From: Lichenostomus cassidix
Taxonomy: Eukaryota; Chordata; Aves; Passeriformes; Meliphagidae
Assembly: GCA_008360975.2 (NCBI GenBank)
Contig: CM039193.1
Span: 19,451,389 to 19,515,388, forward strand
Length of the DNA stretch: 64,000 nt
Direction of reading: 5' to 3'
Part shown: one piece after another, positions 60,258-64,000 of the stretch
Numbering within the stretch: the stretch's first letter is position 1
Layout: every line of letters begins with the position of its first letter
The notes under the pieces: model-generated
Database searches by the model: none
Told to the model about the DNA's origin: nothing
What the model saw: only the letters and a program-made list of their open reading frames with translations
Made by a program: the position numbers and the translations under genes

Positions 60258-60362
60258 AGAATCACAGAATCACAGAATCACAGAATTGTTAAGGTTGGGA
60301 AAGGCCTTTAAGATCATCAAGTCCAACTGTCAACCCAGCACTGCCATGTTCACCACTAAAAC
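60258..60362 (-). repeat. CR1 LINE, 3'-end fragment with an intact octamer tail
   Basis: It starts with three perfect tandem copies of AGAATCAC (60258-60281), the reversed CR1 3' octamer repeat. It continues with AGAATTGTTAAGGTTGGGAA, AAGGCCTTTAAGATCATCAA and GTCCAACTGTCAACCCAGCA up to GTTCACCACTAAAACA. The CAACCCAGCACTGCCATG wording marks a different CR1 subtype from the copies at 338 and 28088. Confidence 0.9.
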
Positions 60363-61226
60363 ATTTTGTGAATTTCTAACCAAAGAACACATTGGGGTTT
60401 TGCAGGGATTTTGGAAATGTCTTGGTTTTTGGTTTGTTTTTTTCCCCAGTCTTTTCCTGTATTCAGCTGACCTTTTCTGACTCCAGAAATATCAGTCTAA
60501 GCCACACAAAAAACCATTCCATTTCTTGATACTGAATCTGTGTTTTACAGCTCTGTGTAAAACTGTTATCATTGGGTTGGTCTGAAAAACAGATGGATAT
60601 TACCAACAGAAGGTTTACTGGCACAGAGTATTTGATTTAGAAATTAAAAAGTTCCTTCTAGCCTTGGTAATTAACTCCAGCCTTTTATCAGATGGATTAA
60701 TTTTCTAGTCTACTGGAACTGTGAAGGGATTGAAAGTTTAATGAGCAGTGGGGTCTGGACTGTAATGCATTATCTTCCTTGTCTTAAAAATATTGCAAAA
60801 CTAGAAAATGTTTCTAACATTATATGATGTATCATTAGTCAAAATACAGCCCTTAATAAATTCCCCCTCTGCAGGATTGGGTGAGAGTGGCAAAGGAAAC
60901 ATTGCACTGCTTATGGCAATGCACCCCCAGACAAGAAAACCAGGAGCTGATGGCATTAGAACCTCTGCCAGCGTCAGCCCAGTTTATGCTCCTCATCCCT
61001 GGGACATTGTAAACCTCCTTAGAATTTTATTTGGAAAATAAATCTAAATTTTGTGTTAAAATAAGTGTTTACCCAGCATGGTGGTGACATGGGACCGTGG
61101 TTGGTTGGTGATGATTTGCCTTGAAGTTGTAGTTTAAATGGGATGATTTAATGTAGGTCTGTAAATCACAGCTGTGCCAGGGTGTGGGATGGGGAAGAGT
61201 CTGCAGCAGGAACTCTGGAGTGGCTC
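60363..61226. other. Unique AT-rich DNA
   Basis: No gene or transposon recognised. Confidence 0.45.
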
Positions 61227-61594
61227 ACAGCACCTGGTCTGTTCATCTGGAGCAGAGGAGACTGAGGGGAGACCTCCTTGGGATCTGCAGCTCCTCCCAA
61301 GGGACAGCTCTGATCTCTACTCTCTGTGACCAGGGACAGGACCCAGAGAGTGCCTGCAGTTGTGTCAGAGGAGGGTTAGGGTGGATATCAGGAAAGGTTC
61401 TTCCCCCAGAGGGTTCTGGGACACTGCCTAGGCTCCCCAGGGAATGGACACAGCCCCAAGGCTGCCAGAGCTCTAGCAGTGTTTGGACAATGCTCATGGA
61501 GACAGGGTGCGATTGTTGGGGTGTCTATGCTGGGCCAAGAACTGAACTGGATGATCCTTCCAGCCCAGGTGATTCCATGGCTCTGTGATCCAGT
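61227..61594 (+). repeat. CR1 LINE, 3'-end fragment (+ strand)
   Basis: It reads GGAGCAGAGGAGACTGAGGG, GAGACCTCCTTGGGATCTGC, AGGGTGGATATCAGGAAAGG, GGCTCCCCAGGGAATGGACA and AGCTCTAGCAGTGTTTGGAC, then AACTGGATGATCCTTCCAGC, and ends with TTCCATGGCTCTGTGATCC. It is the sense counterpart of the subtype at 22221-22505. The frames at 61184-61588, 61243-61497 and 61479-61736 are wholly or partly CR1-derived. Confidence 0.92.
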
Positions 61595-64000
61595 GTGCCC
61601 CTGGACCCATGGCCAAGATCCTCTTTGGAAAGCAAGTGAAAGGCAGGTATGTCTGTACAGAGAACAGTTCAGCCCAAGGCTGTCGCTGGCTGTGTTACAT
61701 CCTTTAGGAGATCACAAGGCTACTACTGGAGCATGATAACACAAATTGGTTCTCTTCCTTGTTCTGCTAATCCTATGCTCTGTGTAGGTATTTAATCTCT
61801 CTATGTGTTGGTGGAATTTTCTCTAACTTGTCTTCCTATGCCACAGAAATGGAGCACATAAACTTTATCCATGGGTACTGCTTGTGGAAGGTCCTGGACA
61901 TCAGCTCTTGGGACATAGACTGACTTTTGCTTTGTCTTGTACTGTGCTGGCTGAGTTATGTACTTCATACATTTTTAACAAGAAAAAATGCAGTAGGTGG
62001 GCAGGATGTGCTAGTGCTGCATTTTGTCTATTTTTAGGAAGTTGTTTGCTCATTTGCAGTTGCTGCAATCAGGAACAAATATTCTCAGTCAATGCTCAAA
62101 TTAAAAACATGTGAATGTGTTGGTCTTGGTTCTGATGTCACCCGGGCAGGTGCTGCTCTGAAATAGCTCCATTGAAGTTCAGGAGTACATCTGATCAAAG
62201 AGGACATCAAAAGCAGCACAATCTATAAAGCAATAGTGCCTGCATGTAGAACACGCTGGTTTGCAATAAAAGAGGAGAGGTTTATTGAAATACATTAAAT
62301 TGTTGTCAGTGTCAGCGTGTTGGTAGCATAACCAAACCTCACCTCTGCATTTTTGAAAGTGATGATGGGAGGGAAATTGATGGCAATGGATTGTAGTTCT
62401 AAAGAAGAGCTGGCTTCGGCGTTTTTGATGGAGATTTTGGTAGAGCAGGGTCCAAATTTTTGGTGAGATTCCTGTGTTGCTCAGGCTCAGAACTTGGCTG
62501 AAGTTGTGGCTGGCAGTATTCTGCCTGGCAGACTCGCTCTGCAGCTGGCACATTAAGGCAAGTTTACATGTTTGGAGTGCAAGGAGATTAAAATACTGAT
62601 AGAAGGGGTAAGAGAGGATTGCTTTGGCATTATCAGGGTGTGCAAAATGATTATCCCTGAAGCAATGTGTGATGAGTGTGAGTATGGTAACCTTTGCCCG
62701 GTGGATTTTCTTGCTTTGCCCCTACACCCACTCTTGCACAATTACCCACTTAAAATGTTCATCTTTCTCACCTTTTGACAATTTGTATGAGAGTCGAGTG
62801 AATCTCTGAGGCGAAGCAGAGCTGCAGATCTGGAACATGATGAGATCAGGACACTAGGATGCTTCAGGCAATGTTTTTAGCTGTGAAAAGCATACAGTTA
62901 AAGAAGAGTTTTTCTGTTTCATCTGAAAGATCAATATTCATTTGACAGTAAGCAGAAGGGGGAGCCAGAAAGGCACAGTGACAATGCTCACACTGCATTT
63001 GCCATGTGGTGGAACTGTCTCTGTGTCACTGTGCCTGGGTTCAAAACGACCTCCATTTCCATAATTTTGTTTGCTTTTTTTACTTTCTCCATCATCTCCC
63101 TGTAATACTAATTGACTTCAGTTCTAATAAAAACATTTGTAAGATAATGGAGGCATCTTGGCTGAGCATTTGCTATTTTAATTTCCAGCATTTTAGATTG
63201 ATTCTCTAAAGATTGCTGGTCTCTGTGAAATGATATGTGGGTTTGTGGGGTTTTTGTTCCTGTGGGGAGTGGGAATCAGGAACATACAGCAGTATCTGCA
63301 TTACCATCCTTGTCAACTTGGACTAAGAATGTTGGAATGTTCTGACTTTGTATTTTATTCCCTCACAGAGGAAGAAAACCGATTTCCTAGGCTGGAGAAT
63401 GCTTTGGGTGAACAGAGCTGTGTTTGGATGGGGTTTCAAGGTTTTTCTTTGAGTTTTGGGTTTTGCATTGTTTTGGTTTTTGGGGGGTTTTGTTGGGGTT
63501 CTTTCTAAACTGATGAAGCTGAGAGGAGCTGGCTGATATCTTTTATGTTGTGTTGTCACAGAAAATACCCTGTATTGAGACAAAATTCAAAATACACAGC
63601 TGTTAATGTGAGTTTCTTCTGGTTACCTGTGCACACTCAAGAAAGACAGTTCTGTGACAAAGGTGTGGCAATTCTTGGGATAAGCCCTTGCTTGAAGGAA
63701 AGCAGGGGAGTTATCAACTGGTATATTAAAGTCATTTAAAATTTTTCATCCAGAGCATTTGGTATTTCTCTGAAAAAAGCCAAAATTGGCTTTTCTCTGA
63801 CCCTGCCTGTAGTAAGTGAAGCAGAGTAGCAGGCAGGAACTGGTGTTCCTTCCTTTCCACTCTTGCAGAAAGAGAACTCTTTCAGACAGAATAAATATGC
63901 AGCTGTGGGCTTTCATGCTGTGACACCAGCGCATGGACTTTGGGGGTCTCTTTTATTCCATGTATGTTGTATGTTTTCTGTGTTCCCAGGTAAATGATGG
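61595..64000. other. Unique DNA, no gene confirmed
   Basis: No transposon recognised. The minus-strand frame at 62179-62553 (124 codons, Cys/His/Phe-rich) and the plus-strand frame at 62572-62778 (68 codons, starting MECKEIKILIEGV, Cys-rich centre) lie next to each other but match no family I know. A G+T-rich tract lies near 63420-63505. Confidence 0.4.
63420..63505 (+). repeat. G+T-rich strand-asymmetric tract
   Basis: About 85 bases nearly pure in G and T, with TTTTGGGTTTTGCATTGTTT and GTTTTTGGGGGGTTTTGTTG. The frames at 63230-63508 and 63323-63583 are shaped by this bias. Confidence 0.75.

Noticed and set aside
61184..61588. 134-codon plus-strand frame
   Set aside because: Almost entirely CR1 sequence in sense orientation, in the 3' region downstream of the CR1 coding frame.
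1..64000. CRISPR arrays, tRNA or rRNA genes, bacterial-type operons
   Set aside because: No regularly spaced identical repeats, no cloverleaf or rRNA-like sequence recognised, and the composition and repeat content are those of a bird nuclear genome.

Overview
The window looks like intergenic or intronic DNA from a bird, most likely a passerine. The evidence is about fifteen fragments of the CR1 LINE, the dominant avian retroposon, many keeping the CR1 3' end with its characteristic ATTCTGTG/ATTCTATG-type octamer tail. There are also three solitary LTRs of one endogenous retrovirus family, each flanked by a perfect 6-bp target-site duplication. Base composition is AT-rich with few CpGs, there are no prokaryotic features, and no long open frame carries a domain I recognise. 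No protein-coding gene is confidently identified. The longest stop-free frames (up to 169 codons) look like chance frames or lie inside repeats.

Layout. 1-7740: a long CR1 copy (338-875), two shorter ones, and the first solo LTR (3461-3728). 7790-9225: the most distinctive unique block, a CpG-rich GC-rich stretch (about 7790-8470) that could be a promoter CpG island. It runs directly into a degenerate GC-rich tandem array (about 8400-9225) with signs of a 235-270-bp higher-order period. 9260-22220: mostly unique AT-rich DNA with one CR1 copy (11378-11777), the second solo LTR (18754-19014) and a small hairpin/direct-repeat cluster (19110-19180). 22221-33567: four CR1 pieces, and at 30779-30402 on the minus strand a pair of small open frames joined by a phase-compatible 102- or 111-base intron. 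That pair is the best, still weak, candidate for an unannotated small gene. 33568-50236: sparse CR1 pieces and a clear nested insertion, where the third solo LTR (43526-43789) sits inside a CR1 copy. 50237-64000: mostly unique AT-rich DNA, several strand-asymmetric G+T or A+C tracts, and two CR1 copies near the end.

Together the features record retroposition history (CR1 insertions first, LTRs later, proviruses then reduced to solo LTRs) on a background with one possible regulatory island. I see no operon, defence system or mobile-gene cargo. Exons of a real host gene could still be hidden, because vertebrate exons are short and cannot be ruled out by reading alone.
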